Source of the DNA: JABDIY01 sp963751955
Lineage (GTDB): Bacteria; Actinomycetota; Acidimicrobiia; Acidimicrobiales; SZUA-35
Reading direction: 5' to 3'
Assembly (NCBI GenBank): GCA_963751955.1
Contig: CAVVWM010000002.1
Coordinates: 248,001-312,000, forward strand
Length of the DNA: 64,000 bases
Part shown: positions 1-8,618 of the stretch, piece after piece
Layout of the letters: every line of letters begins with the position of its first letter
Numbering within the stretch: position 1 is the first letter of the stretch
Translations under genes and position numbers: made by a program
Notes under the pieces: generated by a model
Seen by the model: only the letters and a program-made list of their open reading frames with translations
Told to the model about the DNA's origin: nothing
The model's database searches: none

Positions 1-539
1 CGCTCTGGGATCGCACCGAGATCACGGTCATACCGAACGACTCGTGCAGGGCATCATGAACGGGCAAAACCCGTTCGAGCCTCTCATCATCACAAATGAG
101 CACTTTTGGTTCTGAGTCGCTGAGCGCGTACTCCATTTCGTGCGTGGTCCACCATGCATTCATCCCCACACAGGCTGCTCCGGTGCTGATGATGGCCCAG
201 TAGCTGAGGACCCATTCGGGATAGTTGCGCATCGCGACCGCAACCCGGTCACCCCGCCCAACTCCAACCGCTACCAAGTCTGCGGCGAGGGAACGAACGA
301 TCGCATGTGCCTCGTTGTAGGTGAGGTGTTCATCTTCGTACACCAGGTAGCGCGGCACCGCCGTAGCCCGCCGAGAACGCCCAGATGTCACGCATGCTGG
401 CCGGAGCGCCCTCCAACACTCGCATGTCGATGCCGCGAACTTCAGCGTGAGTCATGGCGTACTTGGCCCCCGGGGCGGTGAGTTCATCCCACTGTTGCTT
501 GAAGAGAGCAACGAGGTCTGTGGTGGAGGGCATAGTCAT
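1..539 (-). CDS. Acyl-CoA synthetase (AMP-forming), N-terminal part, frameshifted, runs off window
   Basis: The gene reads leftward from an ATG near 539 (alternative Met at 533) and leaves the window at base 1. The first 55-60 codons include ASMRDIWAFSAG. That frame then hits a stop, while the +1 frame continues openly with VPRYLVYEDEHLTYNEAH, RGDRVAVAMRNYPEW and AWWTTHEMEYALSDSEPKV. These blocks are typical of the N-terminal domain of AMP-forming acyl-CoA ligases, which activate a carboxylic acid with ATP and load it on CoA. The frame change lies around 355-364 and needs one base removed from the sequence. The AMP-binding P-loop and C-terminal domain are outside the window, so the substrate cannot be guessed. 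The frameshift may be a sequence error or real decay. Confidence 0.8.
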
Positions 540-594
540 GGCCGAGAGGGTAGCGAGGCAAGGAACTCACCTCTAATCGTGCTAGACCAACACG

Positions 595-1809
595 GTGGAC
601 ATCGTCGTAGTAGGTGCCGGATTGGCCGGCCTCACCGCCGCCAACGAGCTCACTGCCAACGGTCACGCCGTGGCCGTCTTCGAATCATCCGACGGCCCGG
701 GTGGACGGGTCCGCACCGACACGGTGAATCACCACTTGTGCGATCGGGGTTTCCAGATCCTTCTCACCGCCTACCCCGCAGCCCGCGAGGTTCTCGACTT
801 CGAAGCTCTAGACCTTCAGACCTTCGACCCCGGCGCCAAGATTCTGCTCGGTGATGGCAAAACCGCGCTCGTTGGCGACCCGTTCCGTAAGCACGATCAG
901 CTGGTTCCGACAATCAAAGCCGGCGTGGGGTCTCTGCTCGATAAGGCCCGGATCCTTCGGTACCGCTTGATGGTCACCCGGGGAACACTCGAGGAACTCT
1001 GGGATCGCGAAGACGTCACCGCCCGAACTCGGTTTCGTGAACTGGGGTTCAGCCCCACGATGATCGAACGTTTCCTCCAACCCCTGTTCGCCGGGATCAC
1101 ACTCGACGCCGATCTTGGCGGTTCCAGCCGAGTGGTTGATTTCGTCTTCCGGATGCTCGCACAGGGCGACGCAGCGGTCCCCCGCCGTGGTATGGGTGAG
1201 ATAAGTGCGCAACTGGCCGCTCGACTCCAAGACGGAACGCTCCATCTCAATCAGAAGGTGGGGAGAACCACGGCGCACAGCGTCACTCTTGCGAGCGGCG
1301 AAACCGTCAAAGCCGATGCGGTCATCGTGGCGACCGGACCCACTGAAGCCGCCCGACTCACCGACGTTCCAGATCCGGGCTGGCGCGGTGTCACCAGCAT
1401 CTGGTTCTCCGCCCCCACACCACCGGAGACCGCGCCGCTGATCGTGCTGAATGGAACCGGCAAGCGGCCATTGAATTCGGTTGTCACCATGAGTTCGGTC
1501 TCACCCGTGTACGCCCCACCCGGGGCCAGCACTGTCGTGGCCTCGGCGCCCACGGTTGCTCAGGGAACTGAGGCTGCCATGCGGTCCCAACTCGCGGAAT
1601 TGCTCGGAGCTCAAACCTCGGATTGGGAGACCCTCCGGGTGGATCGAATTCCTCAAGCTCAGCCACTGCAGCTGCCCGGCTATGACCATCGTCCGGCAAC
1701 AACGCTGGAAAGCGGGATTGTGGTGTGCGGCGACCACCGAAGGGATGCCAGCATCAACGGGGCGATGGAAAGCGGCCGCCTGGCAGCCAGGGCGGTTCTG
1801 AGCGAATAG
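595..1809 (+). CDS. FAD-dependent oxidoreductase, amine oxidase/phytoene desaturase-like
   Basis: This 404-residue protein starts at a GTG and opens with a dinucleotide-binding fold, VVVGAGLAGLTAANEL, with GxGxxG at residues 7-12. An acidic strand end and GGRVRTD follow, the usual FAD contact of the amine oxidase/protoporphyrinogen oxidase superfamily. The C-terminal FAD motif is CGDHRRDASINGAMESGRLAA. It resembles the NAD(P)/FAD-binding proteins annotated only as FAD-dependent oxidoreductase, and the substrate is unknown. The mutM start codon follows its stop with no gap, so the two are probably one transcript. The gene upstream is divergent. Confidence 0.82.
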   Translation: MDIVVVGAGLAGLTAANELTANGHAVAVFESSDGPGGRVRTDTVNHHLCDRGFQILLTAYPAAREVLDFEALDLQTFDPGAKILLGDGKTALVGDPFRKHDQLVPTIKAGVGSLLDKARILRYRLMVTRGTLEELWDREDVTARTRFRELGFSPTMIERFLQPLFAGITLDADLGGSSRVVDFVFRMLAQGDAAVPRRGMGEISAQLAARLQDGTLHLNQKVGRTTAHSVTLASGETVKADAVIVATGPTEAARLTDVPDPGWRGVTSIWFSAPTPPETAPLIVLNGTGKRPLNSVVTMSSVSPVYAPPGASTVVASAPTVAQGTEAAMRSQLAELLGAQTSDWETLRVDRIPQAQPLQLPGYDHRPATTLESGIVVCGDHRRDASINGAMESGRLAARAVLSE

Positions 1810-2607
1810 ATGCCCGAGTTACCCGAGGTCGAAACCCTACGGCGGGAACTGGAACCGAGGCTCATCGGCAGAACCATTGAAGAGGCGGGGTCGCACTGGT
1901 CCTCCAAGTTCACCCCGGCCATCGAGACGATTGGCGCCACCATCATCGGAACCGACCGCAGGGGCAAGTTCCTGCTCGTGCCGCTCGCCGATGGCCGTGA
2001 GTTGGTGATCCATCTGGGCATGACGGGCCAGCTGTCCTTCTCCAACGACATCGACGACAGTCCCTATCTCCGGGCCTGGTGGCGCCTCGACGAGGAGGTA
2101 CTCCTGTTTCACGATGTTCGACGCTTCGGCCGAATACGGACGGTGCCCGCTGGCGACTATCGGTCCATCCCAACCCTTGCGAACGCCGGTCCCGAGCCGT
2201 GGGATCCAGAGCTCACGGCCCAGCTGTTCCACTCGCTGGTACGACGGAGCAAGAGAGCCATCAAGACTCAGTTGTTGTCGCAGCGACCAATTGCCGGCGT
2301 CGGAAACATCTATGCCGATGAGGCGTTATGGGCGGCGGAGATCAATCCGAACGTCACCAGGCTGGGTTTGGACCGCGCCGCCCGACTTCTCGATGAACTC
2401 CGCTCGGCATTGGAGAAAGGGGTGGAAAACGGAGGCACAACCCTTCGGGACTATCGAAACGTCGAGGGAGGGACCGGTGAGAACCAACACTCCCTCGTTG
2501 CCTATGGCCGAGCCGGGCTGCCCTGCCTTCGGTGCGGAACGCCGCTGAAGAGTGCGGTGATTGACGCCCGCACCACGGTGTGGTGCGGAAACTGCCAGCG
2601 CAGGTGA
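1810..2607 (+). CDS. mutM: Formamidopyrimidine-DNA glycosylase (Fpg)
   Basis: This 265-residue bifunctional DNA glycosylase/AP lyase excises oxidised purines such as 8-oxoguanine. The N-terminus MPELPEVETL supplies the catalytic Pro2 and Glu3 after Met removal, and RRGKFLL carries the conserved Lys. The helix-two-turn-helix block GVGNIYADEALW is intact, as are GTTLRDY and a complete C-terminal zinc finger (Cys 239, 242, 259, 262, with Arg in ARTTVWC). Length and motif order are standard. The ATG abuts the stop of the upstream oxidoreductase. A second family member, Nei-like, lies at 33728-34633. Confidence 0.97.
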   Translation: MPELPEVETLRRELEPRLIGRTIEEAGSHWSSKFTPAIETIGATIIGTDRRGKFLLVPLADGRELVIHLGMTGQLSFSNDIDDSPYLRAWWRLDEEVLLFHDVRRFGRIRTVPAGDYRSIPTLANAGPEPWDPELTAQLFHSLVRRSKRAIKTQLLSQRPIAGVGNIYADEALWAAEINPNVTRLGLDRAARLLDELRSALEKGVENGGTTLRDYRNVEGGTGENQHSLVAYGRAGLPCLRCGTPLKSAVIDARTTVWCGNCQRR

Positions 2608-2628
2608 GTACAGAGTAGGTTTGCGAGG

Positions 2629-3075
2629 GTGACTCGATGGCTCAGCAATCAAGAACAGAGAGCGTGGAGAGACTTCCTTTTCGGTGTCAACCGGTTGTTG
2701 GAGCACCTCGATAACAGCCTTCAGGAGAACCACGGGATTCCCCTCACCGACTTCGAGATTCTGGTGGTTCTCTCCGAGTCCAAAGATCATCAACTTCGCA
2801 TGTCAGAGATCGCCGACCATGTGCTGGTCTCCCGCAGCCGGCTCACGTACCGGATCAATCGCTTGGTGGAGCAGGGCCTGGTGATGAGGTCTGAGGTCTC
2901 TGAAGACCGCCGCGGCCTCTACGCCCAACTCACCGACGGCGGACTCGCGCTTTTGTCCGAAGCAGCCAAGACCCACGTGAGCGATGTTCGAAGCCATCTG
3001 ATGGACCACATCCCAGAACAGGATCTTCCGGTCTTCTCCAGAATCTGGAAGTCCGTCGCCGGGTTCACGGGATAA
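2629..3075 (+). CDS. MarR-family transcriptional regulator
   Basis: A 148-residue winged-helix repressor-type protein starting at GTG. The central block, LRMSEIADHVLVSRSRLTYR followed by NRLVEQGLVMRSEVSEDRRG, is the MarR recognition helix and wing, with the signature DRRG at the wing tip. Flanking helices form the dimer interface. MarR proteins bind as dimers to short palindromes and often sense small phenolic or oxidising ligands; the ligand here is unknown. It sits 21 nt after mutM and 9 nt before the RNB nuclease, so co-transcription is likely. No operator palindrome was convincing. Confidence 0.92.
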   Translation: MTRWLSNQEQRAWRDFLFGVNRLLEHLDNSLQENHGIPLTDFEILVVLSESKDHQLRMSEIADHVLVSRSRLTYRINRLVEQGLVMRSEVSEDRRGLYAQLTDGGLALLSEAAKTHVSDVRSHLMDHIPEQDLPVFSRIWKSVAGFTG

Positions 3076-3084
3076 ACCCTTTCA

Positions 3085-4494
3085 ATGAGACCGCGGAAGA
3101 TAGTCGCACCGCGCACGTTCGAGAGTGGTTTCCAAGCCATTCGAGACGAACTCGATATTCCTCGAGAGTTCCCATCCGAGGTGCTCGAGGCGGCCGAAGT
3201 TGCCCGGGACCGATTCGCCGAGACCCGCAGGGATGACCGCCACCTTCCACTTGTGGCTATCGACCCGCCGGGCGCAAAAGATCTCGACCAGGCGTTCCAC
3301 GCCGAACGGCGAGGACACGGCTACCGCGTGTTCTATGCCATTGCCGATGTGGGCGCTTTCGTGGCGAGCGGGGATCCGATCGACGTCGAGGCTCGTGATC
3401 GCGGTACCACGTACTACTCCCCCGACATACGCACACCCCTGCACCCGCCGGTGCTTTCCGAAGACCGGGCCAGTCTTCTGGCAGGGACTGACAAGCCGTG
3501 CCTGCTGTGGACCATCGATCTCGACGGAGAAGGTCTGCCGATTGATGCATCACTCATCCGATCGTTGGTGCGCGTCGCAGAAGCCATCACCTATCAAGAG
3601 GCCCAGCGGCGGATCGATGCCGGCGACGAGCTCAGGATCCTTCGGGAGATCGGGGAACTCCGTCAGCAGCAAGAGCTAGCCAGGGGCGGTATCAGCCTCA
3701 ACCTGCCAAGCCAGGAGGTGGAAGAGTCTGACGGGAGCTATCACTTGCGCTTCGACACGTCGGTTCCCGTCGAAGGGTGGAACGCCCAAATATCACTGCT
3801 GACCGGGATCGTGGCAGGTACCAAGATGGTCGACGCCGGTGTAGGAATACTCCGCACCCTTCCACCGCCCCGAGAGCAGGATCTCCGTCGCCTACGTCGA
3901 GAAGCCAAGGCCCTGGGAATCCCCTGGGAGGAATCGACAAGTTATGCCGAGATGATCCGAACCGTCGAACCTGACGGACCTCACAAGAGCGCCTTTTTGC
4001 TCCAGGCCGCCCGGTCGTTCCGGGGGGCCGGATATGTCTGGTTCGATGGTGAGCTACCAAGGCTGTCCGAACACGGCGCCATCGCCTCGCATTACGCACA
4101 CGTCACAGCACCGCTTCGTCGGCTGGTCGACAGATTCGGCAACGAGGTGCTGCTTGCCCTTTTCGCCGACGAGGACCCATCCGAACAGGTGATCGCCGAT
4201 CTCCAGGAGATGCCGAGCCTGATGGGCCGAGCCCGCAATCGCGAGTCAGCTTTCGAACGAGCGATGGTCGACTACGCCGAAACCGTGGTGCTCCAATCTC
4301 AGATCGGACAGGTCTTCAGCTCAGCGGTGGTGGGCCTGAACCAGAAACGGGGCGTCGCCTACATCCAGATTCTCGATCCAGCGATCGAATCGTCGGTGGA
4401 AATCAATGGTCTCGAACTCGGCGAGTTACTACAGGTCCAGCTGGCCTCGGTCGACCCGACCGCCAGATCCCTCGAATGGCAGGTTCTCTCGTGA
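3085..4494 (+). CDS. RNB-domain exoribonuclease (RNase II/R superfamily, short actinobacterial type)
   Basis: A 469-residue protein consisting mostly of an RNB catalytic domain, without the long N-terminal cold-shock domains or the full S1 tail of RNase R. The active-site block reads IDPPGAKDLDQAF. In E. coli RNase II the equivalent block is ID-x6-D-x-DD; here the first three Asp are present and the fourth position is Gln. From memory this Gln is common in the short actinobacterial RNB subfamily, so activity is plausible but metal coordination differs. APLRRLVDRFGNEVLLAL matches the conserved RNB C-terminal block. Family role: 3' to 5' RNA degradation. It overlaps the next gene by 4 nt. Confidence 0.88.
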   Translation: MRPRKIVAPRTFESGFQAIRDELDIPREFPSEVLEAAEVARDRFAETRRDDRHLPLVAIDPPGAKDLDQAFHAERRGHGYRVFYAIADVGAFVASGDPIDVEARDRGTTYYSPDIRTPLHPPVLSEDRASLLAGTDKPCLLWTIDLDGEGLPIDASLIRSLVRVAEAITYQEAQRRIDAGDELRILREIGELRQQQELARGGISLNLPSQEVEESDGSYHLRFDTSVPVEGWNAQISLLTGIVAGTKMVDAGVGILRTLPPPREQDLRRLRREAKALGIPWEESTSYAEMIRTVEPDGPHKSAFLLQAARSFRGAGYVWFDGELPRLSEHGAIASHYAHVTAPLRRLVDRFGNEVLLALFADEDPSEQVIADLQEMPSLMGRARNRESAFERAMVDYAETVVLQSQIGQVFSSAVVGLNQKRGVAYIQILDPAIESSVEINGLELGELLQVQLASVDPTARSLEWQVLS

Positions 4495-5114
4495 GCAACC
4501 ACAGAATCACGACCGACGAAGAACTCAGGGAGCTCTACCGGCCACCCTCTAACCGGGCTGCCGCAAAGGTCACAACCTCGATCGACGAAGAAACCGCGCG
4601 GTTCCTCAGCCTGTGCCCCTTCGCTGTTCTCAGCACCGCCGGCCGAGACGGCGCAGTGGATGCTTCACCCCGGGGTGGACCGCCCGGTTTCGTTCAGGTT
4701 TTGGATGACACCCACGTCGCCCTACCCGATCTCGGAGGGAACAATCGACTCGACAGTTTCCAGAACATCATCGAAAGCGGTCACGCCGGCCTTCTGTTGA
4801 TGATTCCGGGCAAGGAAGAGACAGTTCGAATAAACGGTGCGGCCTACCTTTCCACAGACCCCGAGTTGCTGGGCTCATTCACCAAGGAGCTCAGAACACC
4901 GAAACTTGCCCTGGTGATCCGGACCGACGAAGTATTTGGGCATTGCGCCAAAGCCTTTCGCCGCTCAGGATTGTGGGAGCCCGACTCCTGGGCCGCGCTG
5001 AGCAGTGCGCCTGATCTGGCCGACATCTATTCGTGCCAGTTCAAGGACACCGACGCTGACGAGATGCGGCTAGCGCTCGAAGACTCCTACCGGTCAGGTC
5101 TCGCCGAGGACTAG
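4491..5114 (+). CDS. Pyridoxamine 5'-phosphate oxidase-like FMN-binding protein (MSMEG_1061-type)
   Basis: I place the start at GTG 4491, which overlaps the TGA of the RNB gene (GTGA) and gives 207 residues. The split-barrel flavin fold shows in LCPFAVLSTAGRDGAVDAS followed by PRGGPPGFVQVLDD, LPDLGGNNRLDSFQNI, and GKEETVRINGAAYLS. These are the FMN-binding and dimer blocks of the PPOX superfamily. The C-terminal HCAKAFRRSGLWEPDSW block is typical of the MSMEG_1061-like subgroup. The substrate is unknown; relatives use FMN, F420 or heme. The TAG stop lies directly at the left arm of the hairpin that starts the 20-bp tandem repeat. An in-frame ATG at 4476 gives five more residues and is less likely. 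Confidence 0.85.
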   Translation: MSNHRITTDEELRELYRPPSNRAAAKVTTSIDEETARFLSLCPFAVLSTAGRDGAVDASPRGGPPGFVQVLDDTHVALPDLGGNNRLDSFQNIIESGHAGLLLMIPGKEETVRINGAAYLSTDPELLGSFTKELRTPKLALVIRTDEVFGHCAKAFRRSGLWEPDSWAALSSAPDLADIYSCQFKDTDADEMRLALEDSYRSGLAED

Positions 5115-5305
5115 CGGTAGCTGTGTGTTCGCAGCTACCGCTGTGTGTTCGCAGCTACCGCTGTGTGTTCGCAGCTACCGCTGTGTGTTCGCAGCTACCG
5201 CTGTGTGTTCGCAGCTACCGCTGTGTGTTCGCAGCTACCGCTGTGTGTTCGCAGCTACCGCTGTGTGTTCGCAGCTACCGCTGTGTGTTCGCAGCTACCG
5301 CTGTG
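5113..5305. repeat. Nine-copy 20-bp tandem repeat grown from the right half of a terminator-like hairpin
   Basis: Bases 5113-5123 and 5132-5142 form a perfect 11-bp stem (AGCGGTAGCTG with its complement) around an 8-nt loop. From 5121 the unit CTGTGTGTTCGCAGCTACCG, which is loop plus right arm, is repeated nine times to 5300 without a mismatch, followed by a 5-base partial copy. The repeat fills the space between two convergent genes: the TAG of the PPOX gene is at 5112-5114 and the TAG of ridA (5295-5297) lies inside the last copy. Because 20 is not a multiple of 3 and the unit has no forward-strand stop, all three forward frames stay open; these are not genes. Only the single left arm exists, so one of nine right arms can pair at a time. 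Confidence 0.95.
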
Positions 5306-5669
5306 CCACAAGTTCGATCTCGATGTCCGAACCCAGGGGGAGTTCGGCCACCGCCACCGTGCTACGAGCCGGATACGGTTCGCTGAACTGTCGTTTGTAC
5401 ACCTCGTTCATCTCGGTGAAGTCGGCCATGTTGGTGAGGAACACGTTCACCTTCACGACGTGGTCAGACGTGAGGCCACCGGCTGCCAGCACATCCATCA
5501 GGTTGTCAAAACACTTCTGGGTGCGTTCGGCAATGTTGCCCTCGATCAGTTTTCCCGTACTCGAATCGAGCGGGGTCTGTCCGCTCAGGAAGACCATCCC
5601 GCCCGCGTCGATGGCGTGACTGTACGGACCTACCGAGGAAGCGTTTGGGCTGGTGATGGCGTTGCGCAT
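5295..5669 (-). CDS. RidA/YjgF-family reactive imine deaminase
   Basis: A 124-residue trimeric-type RidA protein. Family members hydrolyse 2-aminoacrylate and related enamine/imine intermediates released by PLP enzymes. SSVGPYSHAI, VFLSGQTPLD, and KCFDNLMDVLAAGG are family blocks. PYPARSTVAVAELPLGSDIE carries the substrate-binding Arg (about residue 102), followed by the acidic residues near 118-120. Length is normal. The stop codon lies inside the final copy of the 20-bp repeat, so the C-terminus VAQR may have been set by the repeat. It is divergent from the gene at 5714 with about 44 nt between them. Confidence 0.94.
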   Translation of the reverse strand: MRNAITSPNASSVGPYSHAIDAGGMVFLSGQTPLDSSTGKLIEGNIAERTQKCFDNLMDVLAAGGLTSDHVVKVNVFLTNMADFTEMNEVYKRQFSEPYPARSTVAVAELPLGSDIEIELVAQR

Positions 5670-5713
5670 ACATGATTTCTAGCACTGTCACACCCCCTCG
5701 TCATGCTGGAACC

Positions 5714-6616
5714 ATGACCGAATCCATCGCGATCAACCTCCCGTCGGCCCTCTGGCTGGCCAAACTCACCCCGTCGCTGGATCCCGACCAGTTGCTCAAC
5801 CCGATCGACGGGCTGCCCAGCCACTGGCTCTCCACACCTTTGGCTACCGCCATCGGTTTCGGAGGCCTGCTCTCGCTGTCCGACGTGGGCCACGGGCTCG
5901 AACCAAACCTGTCCCCCACCGGATCTCTTCCATTGCCCGGCGATCGTGTGATCCTCGCCCGAACCGGCCAGAAGGTGGAAATCTTCGGCGCCATTGAGAT
6001 CACCGGACTCACGATGGCCAGAGGTGGCGCGGTCCGCCTTGGGCATCGCCCACTGCTTCGATTCACCCGCCCAGTCGAGCTACGCCAGATTCGCCGAACC
6101 AACCACCTCCTCGACCAGCGTTGGGAACCCCTGTTCGGACGGGCGGGCCGAGACCGCCGGTTCCTTCCGATGGTCGATGCAGATGTGGCGCTGTGTTTCA
6201 CGGCAATGGGATTCTCGCTAGAGGCCCTGTTCTGTGAATCATCGCCGTCCCTGGCCAAGGTCCAACCGGCCCCAGCTTGGGCGCTCGATGAACAGATAGA
6301 CCACATCACAATCGAAACCGATCTTTCCAACAAACGAATCGCAGACGGCGTGGCTGTGTATCACGGTGTTCACGGCGCACTTGCCGCCAATCCTCAACTG
6401 GTGTCGGTGGACATCGCAGGCGACCTCTTGCTCAGCTTGCGCTGGCCCGACCGTTCCGAATACGTGGTTGCCCAATCGGTTTGCTTGGGCGAAGCGTTCG
6501 GTACAACGGTCTCGCCTCCTCGAGTGGGCGCCAGCACCCTTGTAGCTGTGGAGACCAGCAACGAGTGGTCTTTGATCGAGTTGGACCCATCGGAGACCCA
6601 CGCTTCACTGTGGTGA
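5714..6616 (+). CDS. Uncharacterised protein, about 300 residues
   Basis: I choose ATG 5714 (protein MTESIAINLPSALWLAKL...) because the longer reading from 5672 would run into the ridA promoter space. I recognise no domain. The sequence has no signal peptide or membrane segment and is a mixed alpha/beta protein of average composition. It contains a hydrophobic start, a Gly-rich stretch TAIGFGGLLSLSDVGHG and basic blocks such as FGRAGRDRRF. Its stop TGA overlaps the ATG of the next lipoprotein gene (TGATG), and that gene overlaps ppx/gppA, so the three look like one translationally coupled operon. A link to cell envelope or phosphate metabolism would be speculation. Confidence 0.7.
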   Translation: MTESIAINLPSALWLAKLTPSLDPDQLLNPIDGLPSHWLSTPLATAIGFGGLLSLSDVGHGLEPNLSPTGSLPLPGDRVILARTGQKVEIFGAIEITGLTMARGGAVRLGHRPLLRFTRPVELRQIRRTNHLLDQRWEPLFGRAGRDRRFLPMVDADVALCFTAMGFSLEALFCESSPSLAKVQPAPAWALDEQIDHITIETDLSNKRIADGVAVYHGVHGALAANPQLVSVDIAGDLLLSLRWPDRSEYVVAQSVCLGEAFGTTVSPPRVGASTLVAVETSNEWSLIELDPSETHASLW

Positions 6617-7056
6617 TGAGGCTGCTCATCACTTCGTTCCTGGTGCTCACATCGTGCACCACCGCAGGGCAGGAAACAGAACTCCAAACCACCACGTCGG
6701 AATCTTTGGCCCAAACCATCACCGCCCCCGAAACGTCTGGCGAGCAGCTCTTTCCCGATGTAGTAGCAGCGGTCGCTACTCAGAATGAGCCCGGAGTATG
6801 GACATTCTCTGTGACGCTGTCCTCTCCCTATGACGCCCCAGAGAGGTACGCAGACTCATGGCGGGTTCGAGGAATCGACAGCACCGTGTACGGTGAGCGA
6901 TTCCTCAGCCATGACCACGCCAACGAGCAGCCCTTTACCCGGTCACAATCAGGAATCCAGATTCCCGAAGGTGTCGATGAAGTCATCATCGAGGGTCGCG
7001 ATCAGGTCAACGGCTGGGGCGGCACCACCCTCACCCTCACACTGGAGCGCTCGTGA
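6616..7056 (+). CDS. Small predicted lipoprotein
   Basis: Starting at ATG 6616, which overlaps the upstream stop (TGATG), the protein has 146 residues. It begins MRLLITSFLVLTSCTT, a short lipoprotein signal peptide with lipobox LTSC, then a Thr/Ser-rich linker. The mature part (GVWTFSVTLSSPYDAPERYADSWRVRG ending VNGWGGTTLTLTLE) looks like a small beta-sandwich of unknown family. It overlaps the ppx/gppA GTG start by 4 nt, implying coupled translation. Function unknown; an extracytoplasmic, membrane-anchored location is inferred from the lipobox. Confidence 0.75.
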   Translation: MRLLITSFLVLTSCTTAGQETELQTTTSESLAQTITAPETSGEQLFPDVVAAVATQNEPGVWTFSVTLSSPYDAPERYADSWRVRGIDSTVYGERFLSHDHANEQPFTRSQSGIQIPEGVDEVIIEGRDQVNGWGGTTLTLTLERS

Positions 7057-8606
7057 ACGACCTCATCGCCGCTATCGACATAGGTACCAACTCATTTCAC
7101 CTCGTTGTTGCTCGCATCGCGCCGGACTCGGGTTTTGAGGTGGTGACGACCCGAAAGGAAGTAGTCCGACTCGGTTCGGGTTCGGGCGACATGAAGACCC
7201 TCGCCCCCGAGGCAATCGACCGGGGAATCGCTGCTCTCACCAGGATGTGCGACGTGGCCCGGAGCCTCGGTGCGGATGTCCACGCGGTCGCAACCAGCGC
7301 CGTCAGAGAGGCCAAGAACAGGTCTGAGTTCCTCGAGCGTGCCCGAAAACAAGCCGGTGTGGAGGTTCAGGTGATCAGCGGCTTCGAGGAGGCACGGCTT
7401 ATTCACCTCGGGCTTCTGAAGGCACTACCGGTCTTTGACAAGCGGATCATGGGTTTCGACATCGGCGGGGGAAGCACAGAGATCGTGGTCGGTCATGGTT
7501 CAGATCTCCTTGCCGCTCGGTCGTTTCGGCTCGGTGCCATCAGGCTCACCGAGCGGTTCTTCCCCGGCGGCACTGTTCCCAACGCCAATTCGGTTGAGAC
7601 CTGTCGCCGCTTTGTACAACAATCGCTCGCCGGTGTGGAGATTGAGTTCGTCGGTCACCGTCCCCAGGTGCTCATCGGCTCATCGGGCACGGCAGGAACG
7701 CTGGCCGCGATGGCGTGCGCAACCGCAGGCGGAATCCCCACCAATCTCAACGGAACCGAAGTGACCAAGGCCCAGCTAACCGAGCTGGTGGAGCTGATCA
7801 TCGAAACAAAGCCAGGCAAAAGGGCCCGAATTCCAGGGCTCGACGAGAAGCGATCCGACATCATAGTCGGCGGCGCGATTCTGGCTGAACAGGTTGTCGA
7901 GCTGTCCGGGCTCGACGGTTTCACGTACAGTTCCTTCGCCCTACGGGAGGGAGTCTTGCTCGATCGGATGCCTGGTGCCGCAGCGGAAAACCTCGACGAC
8001 CTTCGCCGCACCAACGTGAATCGGCTGGCCCGAGCTCTCGACCCAGATTTCGAGCACGCCGAACACTGCACCAGCCTGGCCCTGCAACTATTCGACCGCA
8101 CCGACGACATTCATGGCCTAGGCCACGACGAACGAGAGTTGCTCGAGATGGCCGGGCTACTCCACAACGTTGGCCTCTTCATCAGCCACAGCGGCCACCA
8201 CAAACACAGCTACTACGTGATCCGGAACTCCGAACAACTCACAGGCTTCAGCGACAACGAGATCGAGATGATCGCCCAGGTCGCCCGTTATCACCGAAAG
8301 TCCCACCCCAATAAGGGTCACAGCGCGTTCGTCGGACTCAGCGCCGAGCACCAAGACCACGTCGAAGTGCTCGCCGGCATTCTGCGAGTTGCCATCGGTC
8401 TGGATCGTCGCCACCGGTCCACGGTGATGTCGGTCCGCGTGCTCACAGGGGACGGGGTCACCATCGAGCCGATCACAAATGATCCCGCCCATGACCTGTC
8501 GATCGAGGTCCATGCGGCTAACGAACGGGTAAGCCTTCTCTCTGCCGCGCTCGGACAATCAGTGAGGGTTTCGCTACCCTCTGTGGTGGCACCGGCGGCC
8601 TACTGA
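7053..8606 (+). CDS. Ppx/GppA family exopolyphosphatase/guanosine pentaphosphate phosphohydrolase
   Basis: A 517-residue protein starting with GTG. The N-terminal ASKHA phosphatase fold shows in IAAIDIGTNSFHLVVARI, the phosphate-binding GFDIGGGSTEIVVGHG, and IGSSGTAGTLAAMA. The C-terminal third is an HD-like helical domain (MAGLLHNVGLFISHSGHHKHSYYVIRN). This layout matches bacterial Ppx/GppA enzymes that release phosphate from polyphosphate or convert pppGpp to ppGpp. Choosing between the two from sequence is not safe. It is the last member of the 5714-8606 operon and overlaps its lipoprotein neighbour by 4 nt. Confidence 0.93.
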   Translation: MNDLIAAIDIGTNSFHLVVARIAPDSGFEVVTTRKEVVRLGSGSGDMKTLAPEAIDRGIAALTRMCDVARSLGADVHAVATSAVREAKNRSEFLERARKQAGVEVQVISGFEEARLIHLGLLKALPVFDKRIMGFDIGGGSTEIVVGHGSDLLAARSFRLGAIRLTERFFPGGTVPNANSVETCRRFVQQSLAGVEIEFVGHRPQVLIGSSGTAGTLAAMACATAGGIPTNLNGTEVTKAQLTELVELIIETKPGKRARIPGLDEKRSDIIVGGAILAEQVVELSGLDGFTYSSFALREGVLLDRMPGAAAENLDDLRRTNVNRLARALDPDFEHAEHCTSLALQLFDRTDDIHGLGHDERELLEMAGLLHNVGLFISHSGHHKHSYYVIRNSEQLTGFSDNEIEMIAQVARYHRKSHPNKGHSAFVGLSAEHQDHVEVLAGILRVAIGLDRRHRSTVMSVRVLTGDGVTIEPITNDPAHDLSIEVHAANERVSLLSAALGQSVRVSLPSVVAPAAY

Positions 8607-8618
8607 GAGCGAATCTAC

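Noticed and set aside
5121..5300. CRISPR array
   Set aside because: Units are directly adjacent with no spacers and no cas genes are nearby.
5123..5675. Long plus-strand ORFs with a repeated CSQLPLCVRSYR-type peptide
   Set aside because: They arise because the 20-bp repeat has no stop in any forward frame; they run antisense through ridA and have no family sequence.
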